Below are positions 10,903-21,357 of a DNA stretch of 64,000 nucleotides, piece by piece. The position numbers and the translations under genes are program-made. Location of the stretch: positions 202,716,125-202,780,124 of the forward strand of contig CM046875.1 in NCBI GenBank assembly GCA_025667525.1, in the 5' to 3' direction. The notes under the pieces are model-generated. The model ran no database searches, was not told where the DNA came from, and saw only the letters and a list, made by a program, of their open reading frames with translations. Numbering within the stretch: the stretch's first letter is position 1; each line of letters starts with the position of its first letter. This DNA comes from Glebionis coronaria (lineage: Eukaryota > Streptophyta > Magnoliopsida > Asterales > Asteraceae).

Positions 10903-11241
10903 TCCTCACATGCTTATTCCTCTAGCATCAAATACTCCTGAAAATTCAAGAAAGTATGACCTAAAAGTCTTCCGCTGTATCGACTCTGAAACTTTCAAGA
11001 ATTCAACAAAGGCTAAGTGTGTGGGACATGAAGTCACAAAGAGGCGAACCTCACAAGAAAAGTAAAGGCTGCACGTGAAAGGCCAAAAGAACATGTTCCA
11101 AGCAAAAAGGCTGATATCATTCAACACATATTCACAAAAGAAAAGAAACAGAAAGAAAAGAAGACTACGAGCTCAAGAACAAGATCTAACATGCTAGATT
11201 AGGACTTTGTAAATTTGGAGTGACCTCCCTTTGGGGAAGAT

Positions 11242-11545
11242 TGTTGGAAATACGTTTTACGTATTTAGAAAGTCTCGGTCACTCCAACATTGTAGTTATA
11301 GGCTCGTAGTTAAGTTAAGTGTCATTTATTACATAGCCCGACCCATGAGCATGTTCATGGGCCGGAAGCCCAAGTCCTTTAAGGACTTGGGGTATTTAAA
11401 CCTCTTTCCACCATGGAAAGAGGTGTTGGTTGTTTATTTTCTCACTTTACATAATACAAGTTTCTTTCACTTCTCTCTCTAACTTTCTCTCTCTAGAAAA
11501 ACATCAACCCTCTTGATTCATAAAGATTATCATTGTTCTACAAGG
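11242..11545 (+). mobile_element. Copia-type LTR segment with promoter (solo LTR or 3' end of the preceding LTR)
   Basis: TGTTGGAAATACG follows a purine-rich ttggggaagat, a typical copia PPT/LTR junction. A TATA box (TATTTAAA, 11393-11400) and a CT-rich leader follow, and a possible end is ...TTCTACA near 11545. Four inverted repeats surround the TATA box (11248-11266, 11342-11361, 11371-11389, 11401-11423). I see no matching second LTR and no clear TSD, so this may be a solo or truncated LTR or the promoter part of the longer LTR to the left. The 83-aa frame at 11231 crosses these signals and is not a gene. Confidence 0.45.
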
Positions 11546-11861
11546 TATGATCATGAACCAACTATCAAAAGGACATCAAATCATCATCATTGTTCAATAA
11601 GAACAATGAAATCAATCACAAGAACAGTACAGTAGCAGTTTGAAGTAGTAATGAGAGTGAGAGTGAGAGTGAAATTTAGGGAAAATAAGCTTGCATTAAT
11701 GGTGAATTCAGTTACAAGGGTTCTAACTAACTAACAAACTCTCTCAAGTGTTTGTCAGACACTTTAGAGAAGTTACTAACTGAAAATCTAACTGAAAATG
11801 AGAGAAAGATTAAAAGTGTGTGTTTTTCACACTTTTTCTACCATACACAAAATGAGAACAT
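11546..11861. other. Non-coding, AT-rich flank
   Basis: It contains ATCA-rich stretches and a short gagagt run (about 11651-11671). The last five bases (AACAT) are the left target-site duplicate of the next element. Confidence 0.6.
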
Positions 11862-12455
11862 TGTTGATCCCAAACTTAGATCGATTAGCTTTGTGTATAC
11901 GAGATTAGATCAAGTAATACACGTAGAGAAACTTTTGATATGTATGAAGTAATCTAAGTGTTATGCGGAATTTAACACTTAGAACAACGAACAAAACAAA
12001 GTAAAGCAAACTTTCACTTTGATTAATAATATCAATGAATGATTACAATGAAAGTGTTATGAGATATGTGGAAGAGGTGTGTGAAAAAGATGTATGTGAG
12101 ATGTGTCTTATGTCTAACCCTAAGGCCTCCTTTTATAGGTTTAAGGAGCCTTGTACAAAAAGCTAAGATCAACTATTTTAGGAAGAGACACAAGATAAAC
12201 ATACTCAAATAAAATATTGACTAAATCTTTTTAAACATTAAGAATATATTCTGAATTCTTATCTTCATATTTTGTCCACCAGCTTGAAGAATTCATCATT
12301 GACAGATTTAGTCCTTGTCTTTATGTTAAGATTCTTCTCGTCAGCGTCTTGATAATTCTTATCAGCGTCTCATCTGTCAACGCCCTGTTTACTCTTGTCA
12401 GCGTCCAAGTTCCTCTTGTCAGCGTCTAGGGACTTGGTCAATTTTATTCCCAACA
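11862..12455 (-). repeat. 3' LTR of the gag-only copia element
   Basis: Plus-strand ends are TGTTGATCCC...TTCCCAACA; in element orientation it starts TGTTGGGAATAAA. U3 carries five GTCAGCG-type motifs (12340-12424) at mostly 20-21-bp spacing. Confidence 0.95.
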
Positions 12456-12472
12456 ATCCTCCCCTAAACTTG
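12456..12472 (-). promoter_or_regulatory. Polypurine tract of the gag-only element
   Basis: In element orientation AGTTTAGGGGAGGAT directly abuts the 3' LTR. This is the expected plus-strand primer site. Confidence 0.85.
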
Positions 12473-13980
12473 ATATCTACTCTAGTAATCAAGTTTCTGA
12501 ATAAAATAAAACATACAGAGAGGATTCTTACAAACATACTTATCCCTGAATTTGAGTAATAATAAATCTCGAAAAGTCAATCACTCAAATCACTTGTATA
12601 GTCAGCCTTCACTTGGTCTTAATCATCTTCAACACCTGTAGAGTCTTTGGAGCTTTCTTTATTACTTTTGTCACTCAGATTTGATTGCTCCTCCCCTTTT
12701 TAAGACTCCTCTCCAAGATCAATATACAAGGACGGAACCAAGAACATCCTCCTTGCATCAGCTTCCAAAACAACAAGTCTATTAGTTCAAAACTGTGATC
12801 CTTGACAATTTGTACCATTTCTTTATTATGCTTTTACAAGCTAATACAGATTTTCGTCAATTCCATTAATGTCAAAGGTTTCATACTGTCCTCATCCACA
12901 TTTGGGAAATGAATCCTCAATGTTGATTCATAGGACATGGGGATGGACTTACTGATGATAAGACTGACTTGACATGCATTAAAGCTAGTGCCAATAGTCT
13001 CAGCCATCTCCATAACACTATACACCCTTGTGAAAGTGATCTCTGCTGCTACTAGATATCAATCACTAGGAAAAACATCTCAATGATCATTAGGCTTCTA
13101 GATATCCAAAAATTTGAAAAATAATAGGGTGATGAAACATTTTGGGACTATAAAGAAGTTTATCAATGACACCAGCTAAGATGTCATAGCATAAAATGGA
13201 CTTGAGAATGGAAAACTTTAGTTAGAACATAAACAAAGGTAATAATCCTAAGGAAACTAACTAGTCTCTAATAAGCAAGAGTGACAAACACTGTTCATGC
13301 ATACACTCATGCAAAAGCATGATAGACAGACATGAACTCTAGAGTCCTTTGTTCACAAATGCCCCAAAGAGAAAGTTAACTCAAATAAAAGCTTTGCAAC
13401 TCCCCAAGTAACCCAAAAATATATCCACCCCAAGTCACCCATACGACCACACCCAATTCTAGGTCAGAAGTCTTGGCAACATGCATGCAAAATAAACTAC
13501 GTGCATGCTACAGTGCCTCGAGGTTTAGAAATTCCAACAATTTCATAAGGAAAGAGCCTTCATTATTTCTAACCCCCACTTACCAGTGGACACAATCTAG
13601 AATTGTGCAAGAGTGCTCTAAGAGTACCCAAAAACCTAGAGGTTTACCTCCCCTTAATAGAAGCATACAAATCATTATATGTGAAGAAGCAAAATTTTAT
13701 CTCAAGATAGGAATGTAAACACTCCAACCATCATAAATAAAAGTTTGCAATTCTGTATCCATCCTAATGTAACTCCATTTTCCTGCATAGTTAGACAAAA
13801 ACCACAAAAACACACCAACAGAGGCTACCCTTTCCTATAACAATGGGTAGAGATAACATGTTAATGGATAAAAATAATATTAGTGGAAAGACCAACAATG
13901 CATGTTCCTTGAGCATCCACTATCCCAATATCCTTGATCATTAACCTGCTTTTGGATAGGCTGCTCAAAAAGAAAACAAA
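12473..13980 (-). other. Non-coding interior of the gag-only element
   Basis: About 1.5 kb between the gag stop and the polypurine tract replace the pol region. Only short frames occur (a 63-aa minus frame at 12834-13025 and an 81-aa plus frame at 13473), none with a recognised domain. It may be a scrambled remnant or captured sequence. Confidence 0.6.
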
Positions 13981-15570
13981 TTAGTTTTCTTTGGAGATCC
14001 AAGCCTTATCAGACTTGGATCTGTCTAGTTGTTCAACTAGAGTGGTCTTATTCTTTACCTCAATTCCCTGTTCATCCCTTTGGGACCTAATCACCCAATT
14101 TGTTCCAATGAGTCTAGTAATGACCTTCTCAAGATATTTAAGTCTATCGCAACTCATTGAGATACCATTAAAATTGGAGTTTTGTTCTTGTTTAGGTTTC
14201 CATGTTAAGTGGGATGATGCTTTAGACCCTTGACCCTTATTAACCAAGTATCTTTGTTTATATGTTCTAAAATAAGGTCTCATACCAAACTTGGAGCTGT
14301 CAGCGCTGGATTTATGCCTGTCAGCGTTGAATTTGTTCCTGTCAGCGCTGAATTTTTTCTTGTCAGCGCTGAATTTGTTCCTGTCAGCGCTGAATTTTTT
14401 CTTGTCAGCGCTGAATTTGTTCCTGTCAGCGCCCAAATTAGGGTTTGCTATAGGAACATACTGTCTGTTTGACCAAGTGTTGGTCTTTTGAAAGGGCCTT
14501 TGTCCATGGGTGTTAGCTGCCTTAGAGAAGAAAGGAGCTGGTCTAGTAGCCTGTGGTCTAGTATGGACAAAAGGTCTATGATTGACATTGGATGACCTAT
14601 TGTCAGCGAATGAATTGTGTCTACTGACACAATTATAGGCCAAATGAGAAAAGCTCCCACATGTATAACAAGCCTTTTTAGACACAAACTTAGGTTTAGA
14701 CTGGTAAAACCCTGTCCCATTAACACTTGCTTGGCTTTTGATTGACCTAGGTTTCCTATACATTTCAGCATATTTAACACTAGGTTGTTTCTTAATTGGG
14801 GAGCCAAGGTCAATGGGTTTTCCAGTGGTGGGATTGGTCACAGTGACAGGTGTAGATACTACTGGACTCTCAATGGGTGTAGGCACAAATGGACTCTCAT
14901 TAAGCATCCCACCCTTAACAAACAAAGTGGGGTTAGCCTTCTTCCATTCTTCTAGGTCAGTAACCTTTTGTTGATATTCCTCAACTGGGGAAAGAACTCT
15001 AGGTGGAGGAATAAATTCCTCTTCTTGGAGTTCTGGAATACCAGTCCAAGAGAGATCCTTTCTATGGACACCATAGAAGTCCCCAGCAGGTGGTGGAACG
15101 GCAACATATTCTTTCAACCCAATCCCAGACATATCCTTAGAATCCCTTTGTTTATTAACACATTCTCCTAGGGTTTGTGTAGCCTTATCAAATCTCTGAA
15201 TTTCAAGACTCACATTGTCTTTATTCTTATTAGCCTCATCTAACTTAGCTATTAAATCAACATTAACCCTATTCACGATATCGTTAATATCATTACTTTG
15301 ATTTAACTCATGTTTTAAGATATTTATTTTATCTTTTAAATCAAACTCCATTTTCTTATACTCAGAAACAGTCTTTTCAGTTTGAACAAGTGCCACTTGA
15401 TAATTAGATAACGTGCATCTTACGTCTGAAAGATCTGATTTTAATTTTAAAATCTCTTTATTAAGTTTTTCAGTATTTATCCTACAAGAAGAGTCATCAC
15501 ATACCTCATTATCAGATGACGAAGATGAGTTGGAACTTGAAGTAGACTTCGCCTTGACTGAAAACATCAT
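13981..15570 (-). CDS. gag: Copia gag (C-terminal half) with CCHC zinc knuckle, 529 aa
   Basis: The first ATG in frame is at 15570; the open frame extends only to an in-frame TGA just upstream. The ORF begins about 80 bp after the primer-binding site, so the usual N-terminal capsid region (UBN2/DUF4219 type) is absent. Visible parts in order are a Ser-rich start, a coiled coil of about 110 residues (heptad-rich KLNKEILKLKSDLSD onward), a Pro-rich linker, a zinc knuckle CYTCGSFSHLAYNC (CX2CX4HX4C, near residue 300), then an Asn/Arg-rich tail with seven tandem SAD(R/K)(N/K)KF units. Gag packages the RNA and builds the particle. A copy with nucleocapsid and coiled coil could still bind RNA and co-assemble with helper Gag. 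The frame is intact, consistent with recent insertion or selection. Confidence 0.88.
   Translation of the reverse strand: MMFSVKAKSTSSSNSSSSSDNEVCDDSSCRINTEKLNKEILKLKSDLSDVRCTLSNYQVALVQTEKTVSEYKKMEFDLKDKINILKHELNQSNDINDIVNRVNVDLIAKLDEANKNKDNVSLEIQRFDKATQTLGECVNKQRDSKDMSGIGLKEYVAVPPPAGDFYGVHRKDLSWTGIPELQEEEFIPPPRVLSPVEEYQQKVTDLEEWKKANPTLFVKGGMLNESPFVPTPIESPVVSTPVTVTNPTTGKPIDLGSPIKKQPSVKYAEMYRKPRSIKSQASVNGTGFYQSKPKFVSKKACYTCGSFSHLAYNCVSRHNSFADNRSSNVNHRPFVHTRPQATRPAPFFSKAANTHGQRPFQKTNTWSNRQYVPIANPNLGADRNKFSADKKKFSADRNKFSADKKKFSADRNKFNADRHKSSADSSKFGMRPYFRTYKQRYLVNKGQGSKASSHLTWKPKQEQNSNFNGISMSCDRLKYLEKVITRLIGTNWVIRSQRDEQGIEVKNKTTLVEQLDRSKSDKAWISKEN
14299..14445 (-). repeat. 21-bp tandem repeat inside gag, 7 copies
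   Basis: Units start at 14299, 14320, 14341, 14362, 14383, 14404 and 14425 on the plus strand, each beginning GTCAGCG. They encode SADRNKF/SADKKKF heptads. The GTCAGCG core recurs in the U3 of the element's LTRs with similar spacing. Confidence 0.93.
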
Positions 15571-15651
15571 CAGATTCTTTTTCACCTTCTTCCTTAGCCT
15601 GGTTCACCTCACGATATTGGATCTCGTTCTTCAAATCAAAGTTTCTCAACA

Positions 15652-15666
15652 AGCTCTGATACCACT
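15652..15666 (-). promoter_or_regulatory. Primer-binding site (tRNA-iMet type)
   Basis: In element orientation AGTGGTATCAGAGC follows the 5' LTR directly. TGGTATCAGAGC is the standard complement to the initiator tRNA-Met 3' end in plant copia elements. Confidence 0.93.
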
Positions 15667-16260
15667 TGTTGATCCCAAACTTAGATCGATTAGCTTTGTG
15701 TATACGAGATTAGATCAAGTAATACACGTAGAGAAACTTTTGATATGTATGAAGTAATCTAAGTGTTATGCGGAATTTAACACTTAGAACAACGAACAAA
15801 ACAAAGTAAAGCAAACTTTCACTTTGATTAATAATATCAATGAATGATTACAATGAAAGTGTTATGAGATATGTGGAAGAGGTGTGTGAAAAAGATGTAT
15901 GTGAGATGTGTCTTATGTCTAACCCTAAGGCCTCCTTTTATAGGTTTAAGGAGCCTTGTACAAAAAGCTAAGATCAACTATTTTAGGAAGAGACACAAGA
16001 TAAACATACTCAAATAAAATATTGACTAAATCTTTTTAAACATTAAGAATATATTCTGAATTCTTATCTTCATATTTTGTCCACCAGCTTGAAGAATTCA
16101 TCATTGACAGATTTAGTCCTTGTCTTTATGTTAAGATTCTTCTCGTCAGCGTCTTGATAATTCTTATCAGCGTCTCATCTGTCAACGCCCTGTTTACTCT
16201 TGTCAGCGTCCAAGTTCCTCTTGTCAGCGTCTAGGGACTTGGTCAATTTTATTCCCAACA
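15667..16260 (-). repeat. 5' LTR of the gag-only copia element
   Basis: 594 bp with the same ends and motif content as 11862-12455. No difference was found in a base-by-base reading. Confidence 0.95.
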
Positions 16261-17081
16261 AACATCTAGGGGTATTTATTGAATGAATTTGAGAGTTGGT
16301 GAGGATGAGTGACGTGTAGCATCCAGTCCCCAGCTTCCACGTGGCCTGATTCGGTTAATTGAATTTTGCTGATGAAGAACACAATTGGGGGTTTCTTGTT
16401 AGATGGATTTCAGTTTGATTGGTCAACTAGGATAGACTCGTCTCTTGATTACGAACACTTTTGATGTTGGAAGTTTTCTTTGAGCTTCACTCCTTCGTCT
16501 TCTTGATTCTGGCTCGTATGTGCCACAGGGCGTGTGTTTATTTGGTGAGAGAGAAACACACGGATCGTTATCCGTAAAGTGAAATATGATTGGTTGATGG
16601 CTACTGTTAAGATATCCCACTAGTTCTCTCTCCATATTAAATGAGGGTGATGAGGTGTTGATCCGAGTACACCAAATGAAAGCCTCGCATTGGTCTAATG
16701 TGCTTCACACGGATTGAACATACAATTATCTTTCAAAGTTGGTAGTTTTAGTCCTTATGATTAGCAGTTTTGTATTTTGAGCTTGAGTCTTCATAAACTT
16801 GTCATTTCTGGTCCTTTGAGCTCCAAACTTGAACATAAATGATCCTTTAACTTGTTGACTTGTACTTTGACCATGTTTGACTTTGTTCTTGACTTTTCCA
16901 TATTTGCACTTTAAGTCCCTCTACGTTGAAAGTTGTCAAGAAAGGTCCTTTGACTTTGATTGACTTGTCACTTTTCATCCTCCTTTTGTCTTTTCTTCAT
17001 CAATAAAGGCTTGATTTCCTTGTTTGCTTCATATTTGTATCTTTTTACCTACACAAGCACAAACACCTAAATATACCCATA
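16261..17081. other. Non-coding flank between two insertions
   Basis: It begins with the right TSD copy AACAT and ends with the 9-bp duplicate atacccata of the foldback element. The 70-aa minus frame at 16423 has no recognisable motif. I cannot assign the sequence. Confidence 0.5.
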
Positions 17082-18854
17082 GACTAAAATACACGGATGG
17101 TCCCTGTGGTTTGTACGAAATTACAACTCTCGTCCCTCGAGTTTCAAAGTTTCATGGGTCGTCCCTAACTCTGAAACTAGTAACATCATTGGTCCCTCCA
17201 CTAACTGACCGTTAGTTAGTCAAACAAAAACACCCATGTGCCTTGCATGTGATGGGCAGTTTGGTCTTTTGACACACATGCAGGGACTACCCATGAAATG
17301 AATTTGTTACAATTTTTAAAATTAAAAAAAATATTTCTAAATAAGAAAATATATTTTTAAAATTCGAAAAAATATTTAAATTTTTGAAAAAAAAATTTAT
17401 AATTCGGAAAAATATTTAAAATTCGAAAAACAAAAAAATATTTAAAATTCGAAAAAATATTTAAAATACAAAAAATAATCGAAAAACAAATAAAGAATAT
17501 ATTTAAAATTCAAAAAAATATTTTTTAAATAAGTAAATATTTTAAAATTCGAAAAAATGTTTAAAACTTGGAAAAAAATATTTATAATTCGAAAAAATAT
17601 TTAAAATTCGAAAAATAAATAAAAAATATATATTTAAAATTCGAAAAAGTAATTTAAAAATTCAAAAATTATTTCCAAAAAATTTTAAAATTTCAACAAA
17701 ACTTAAAAACGTTTTAGAAATGGTTTTTTTTAAATATTTTTTTAAAATTTTTTTTTTAAATAATTTTAAGAAAAAATATTTTCCGAAATTTTTTTAAAGT
17801 TTTAAGAAAAATTATCTGAAACTTTATTTTTTAAATATTTTAAAGAAAAAATTACAAAAAATGTTTTTTGATAAATTTTTTGAACTTTTTTCTCGAAATT
17901 TTAAATATTAAATTTTTAAGTTTTTTCGAAATAACCTTGCTTTTTAGAATTTTTTTTTGAAACATTAAAGTTTTTCAATAATACTCTTCTAAAATTTCGA
18001 AATAACCTTGCTTCCGAAAAACATAAAATTTAATATTTAAAATTTCGAAAAAAAAGTTTCAAAAATTTATCAAAAAATATTTTTTTAAGTTTTTTCTTAA
18101 ACATATTTAAAAAAATAAAGTTTCAAATAATTTATCTTAAAAATTTCATAAAACTTTAAAGAAATTTTGAAAAATATTTTTTCTTAAAATTATTTTTAAA
18201 AAAATCCAAAAATATTTTTTAAAAACAATTTCGAAACGTCTTTAAGATTTGTCGAAATTTTAAAATTTTTTGGAAATAATTTTTGACTTTTTAAATTATT
18301 TTTGCAAATTCTTAAAATATTTTTGTATTTGTTTTTCGAATTTTAAAAATATTTTTTTATTTGTTTTTCGAATTTTAAATATTTTTTTGAATTATAAATA
18401 TTTTTTTCGAAATTTTAAACATTTTTCGAATTTTATAAATATATTTTCTTATTTAAAAATACTTTTTTGAATTTTAAATATATTTTTTATTTGTTTGTCG
18501 AATATTTTTTGAATTTTAAATATTTTTTCGAATTATAGATGTTTTTTTTGAAATTTTAAATTTTTTTTCGAATTTTAAAAATATATTTTCTTATTTATAA
18601 AATATTTTTTTGAATTTTAAAAATTCTAACAAATTTATTTCATAGGTAGTCCCTACATGTGTGTCAAAAGACCAAACTGTCCATCACATGCAAGGCACAT
18701 GGGTGTTTTTGTTTGACTAACTAACGGTCAGTTAGTGCAGGGACCAATGATGTTACTAGTTTCAGAGTTAGGGACGACCCATGAAACTTTGAAACTCGAG
18801 GGACGAAAGTTGCAATTTCGTACAAACCACAGGGACCATCCGTGTAATTTAGTC
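17082..18854. mobile_element. Foldback (Mutator-like, non-autonomous) element, 1,773 bp, almost fully palindromic
   Basis: Ends are GACTAAAATACACGG at 17082 and its complement at 18840-18854 (one mismatch). The arms pair through the structured outer 240 bp and then through an AT-rich interior in which AATATTTAAAATTCGAAAA blocks on the left face their complements on the right. Pairing continues to about 17930/18000, leaving a centre of under 100 bp. Flanks are atacccata and atacctata (8 of 9 identical), matching the 9-bp TSD of Mutator-like elements. There is no ORF. Transcription could give a very long hairpin RNA. Confidence 0.88.
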
Positions 18855-20224
18855 ATACCTATAATACTGCTTTAATAAATCAAAATCAGGTATTTTGCTT
18901 TGTGTTTTACGGTTAAATATGATATAACTGATATGAGATTTCACTCATATCAAATCCCGTACACTTGATCATTGCCATGACCTCATGCAATGCCACATTT
19001 TAAAGCACCAATTTTCACTTTTCTCATAATTAATCCACCTTGGTCAATATGGAATGCTATTACACTACACTACACTATATGATGCATGATTTTGATTGAT
19101 ACAATGCAATGCAAAGGAAAACAATTCTATTTATATATTTTTGGATTTTTCTTGAAATGGTTTTAAGGGAAATAACTCATAAAGAAATTAGAGACTTTAA
19201 TTAGGGCTTTGGTACCATGAACACTTATCATCCTCAAGTTTTACTTTCCCCATACCAAGCTTAAAAACAAGATCATTGTTATCCATAAGTGTAAGTGCAT
19301 CAACTCATTCATAAAGATTAATTGTGTTACTATTAAACCCCCACTTATTATGCCTCTAAGACCGGTTATTATTTGAGCAAATTGCTTGAGGGAAAATTTG
19401 TCATTATTAAAGCGTGAAATATAAGAAATGTAAAATCTCAAAATAAGGAAGCACGGTTTTAATCATAAGTAACCATCTTATCCATTACTTGAAAAACCGC
19501 CCACAATTGATATAAGTCCGACCCAAAATAATAAGTCATTCGTCTTATGTGTAAAATCCTTATGTCATGCATTAATAAGTAGCTACACACTCGCTAAGGA
19601 AAGAAAAATAAAACTCACGTAATAATTTATATCCGCCACCTTTTTGAGACCTTGGATCTTCAATCCAGCAACCCGTCAAGGTAATATTGGATTGGAGCAA
19701 CTATTAAATCACCGCAACCCTTGTGAGAGTAATATTGGAATTCAATGGCTACTATAATTAACACTTCACTGCCCCTCTTGGGAGTCTTGTATAATTATTT
19801 CTTTTTCTTTTTCTTTTTTTTCTCTAGCCACTCATTTTTTCATAAGCCGCTCTTATTTTTCTTTTTTCCTCACAAAGAAAGTTGAAAAGAATAAAAGGAA
19901 AAACACCCGCTAAGTATTAAGCATGACATAAGTCTAGTACACGTAAACCGTTCTAACTTAGAATCTTGAGATGTACTTATACCAACCATGAATGATTAGT
20001 CAAAAATCCATAAGAGACTACAAACCGATTAAAACCGTTCTTGATTATTTATTAACATATATACATGCGTTGACAAGAAAGTAAAGGTTACTAAAGGGGA
20101 TATACAAGCCACAATTAATTAATATGAGGTTTATCTAGCCCTTAACACTTACTTCAAACTCTATCATCTCTTGTTCTCCACAGTTTAAAATTTCAAATAA
20201 TGAGACTAGTGGATGCTTAGCTTA
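18855..20224 (-). other. Residual host-element sequence (probable 3' tail of the Athila/Tat-like gypsy)
   Basis: No ORF longer than 66 aa. Minus-strand reading shows AAGTGGGGGTTT-type tracts and tail-like sequence often found after gypsy integrase. With the CACTA (20225-47590) and gypsy (47688-57342) removed, this joins 47591-47687 and then 57343 onward. The assignment to the same element is inference. Confidence 0.4.
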
Positions 20225-21150
20225 CACTAGTACAAAAATGGGTTTCGGTCACACATACCGAATTTTGTGTAGTCACAAATAAATTTTTTGTGTGACTGAA
20301 TTCGCCAGTGATAAATAATCAGTCACACTTGAAGTCAGTTTGTATGACCATTACGTATTTTGTTTGTCATGCATATGAATATTTACGTGACTAGGGCTAA
20401 CAAATGTTTTTTGGATGAGTCGTTAGTCACTTAATAATTTGAGAGTGTTACCGAATCAAAGTCTGGTTCAAGTATTTGTCACATTATACCTATACATGTG
20501 TGACAAATATTTGTCATACACACATCGAATGTGACCAAAAATCATATATGGTCACATATACTTATTTTACAAGTGATAAATTGATAAACAAGGTTGTCAC
20601 ACACATTATTTTAATGTGACTAGTATATTTTGTTAAATTTTAACCACACATGAATTTTGTATGTGTTGCAAGTGGAAAGTAGGTATTAAAACATTTGCCA
20701 CTATATTTATTTAAATGTGACAAATAATTTACAATTACTTGAAGACTATGATCAAATATAATACATGATCATACTCAATAACCAAACAATTATGTGACTA
20801 TATGTTTTCCAATAGTCACAACATTTGAGAAATATCAAACTAAATTATATTTATGGTCACATTATAATGGGATTATATGTGACCAACACATTGAAAAAGT
20901 CACACAGTAAAATATTCATGTGACAAATATTTAGAACCAAATGTAATCTCAATTTTCACTAATGTTGATATGAGTCACTTTTTTAGTGTTTGTATGACTA
21001 AAGTCACTACACCTAGTCACAACAAGTATTTTTCTATGTGACTAACTAAGCCCATAAAATAATAGTTTGTCTCAACAAGTATTTTTTTATGTGACTAACT
21101 AAGCCCATCAAAAAAATTGTCACACACATTTATAAGTGTGTGTCGAAGCT
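20225..21150. repeat. Left subterminal repeat region of the CACTA element
   Basis: Many GTGTGAC, GTCACAC and GTCACAT motifs occur in both orientations, as in the transposase-binding subterminal regions of En/Spm elements. A tandem pair near 21020-21110 shares caacaagtatttttctatgt-like sequence. Confidence 0.85.
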
Positions 21151-21251
21151 TCCTTGATACTCCTCCCTGCATGCATTGAGTTCAGACTATTTGCCATTAT
21201 GGTTTGTAACTCTTCATTTGCCCCAATAAAAAACTATGGTTGTTATGGGTT

Positions 21252-21259
21252 GTATAAAT
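21252..21259 (+). promoter_or_regulatory. TATA box of the 121-aa ORF
   Basis: TATAAATA lies 106 bp upstream of the ATG at 21358, with an A/C-rich leader between them. Spacing and context are good for a plant Pol II promoter at the end of a CACTA element. Confidence 0.6.
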
Positions 21260-21357
21260 ACCCTGCCTATGGTTATATAATCTATAACATCACAAACTAA
21301 CAAATCATCTTCCCCAAATCAAAAACACCTTTTTACTTTCTATTAACAGATCAATCC

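Larger units (their letters stand above)
9394..11241 (+). mobile_element. Probable long 3' LTR of the Sirevirus-like copia element
   Basis: The segment begins with TGATGATAAAAAC immediately after the polypurine tract gttaagggggagc, the junction expected for a Sirevirus/Maximus 3' LTR. No long ORF is present. It includes a duplicated 198-bp block and a 29-bp tandem array. The 5' LTR is outside the window, so the right boundary cannot be proven. The LTR may end before 11241 or continue through the TATA-bearing segment at 11242-11545. Confidence 0.5.
11862..16260 (-). mobile_element. Complete non-autonomous (gag-only) Ty1/copia element, 4,399 bp, TSD AACAT
   Basis: Two 594-bp LTRs flank a 3.2-kb interior. 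By eye I found no difference between the LTRs. AACAT lies immediately on both sides (11857-11861 and 16261-16265). Minus orientation is set by the primer-binding site next to the right LTR, the polypurine tract next to the left LTR and the gag ORF. No protease, integrase, RT or RNase H reading frame is present, so pol must be supplied in trans. The structure resembles published terminal-repeat gag-only derivatives (TR-GAG). Identical LTRs imply very recent insertion. Confidence 0.95.

Noticed and set aside
11752..11952. 66-aa plus frame whose end recurs at 15413-15757
   Set aside because: The shared part is the LTR terminus of the gag-only copia element; the frame crosses the insertion boundary.
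14230..14491. Plus-strand frames with VSAEF/LSALN repeats
   Set aside because: Antisense readings of the 21-bp repeat within the gag ORF.
17300..18620. AT-rich interior as a matrix-attachment region or satellite
   Set aside because: The two halves are complementary arms of the foldback element, which explains the structure better.
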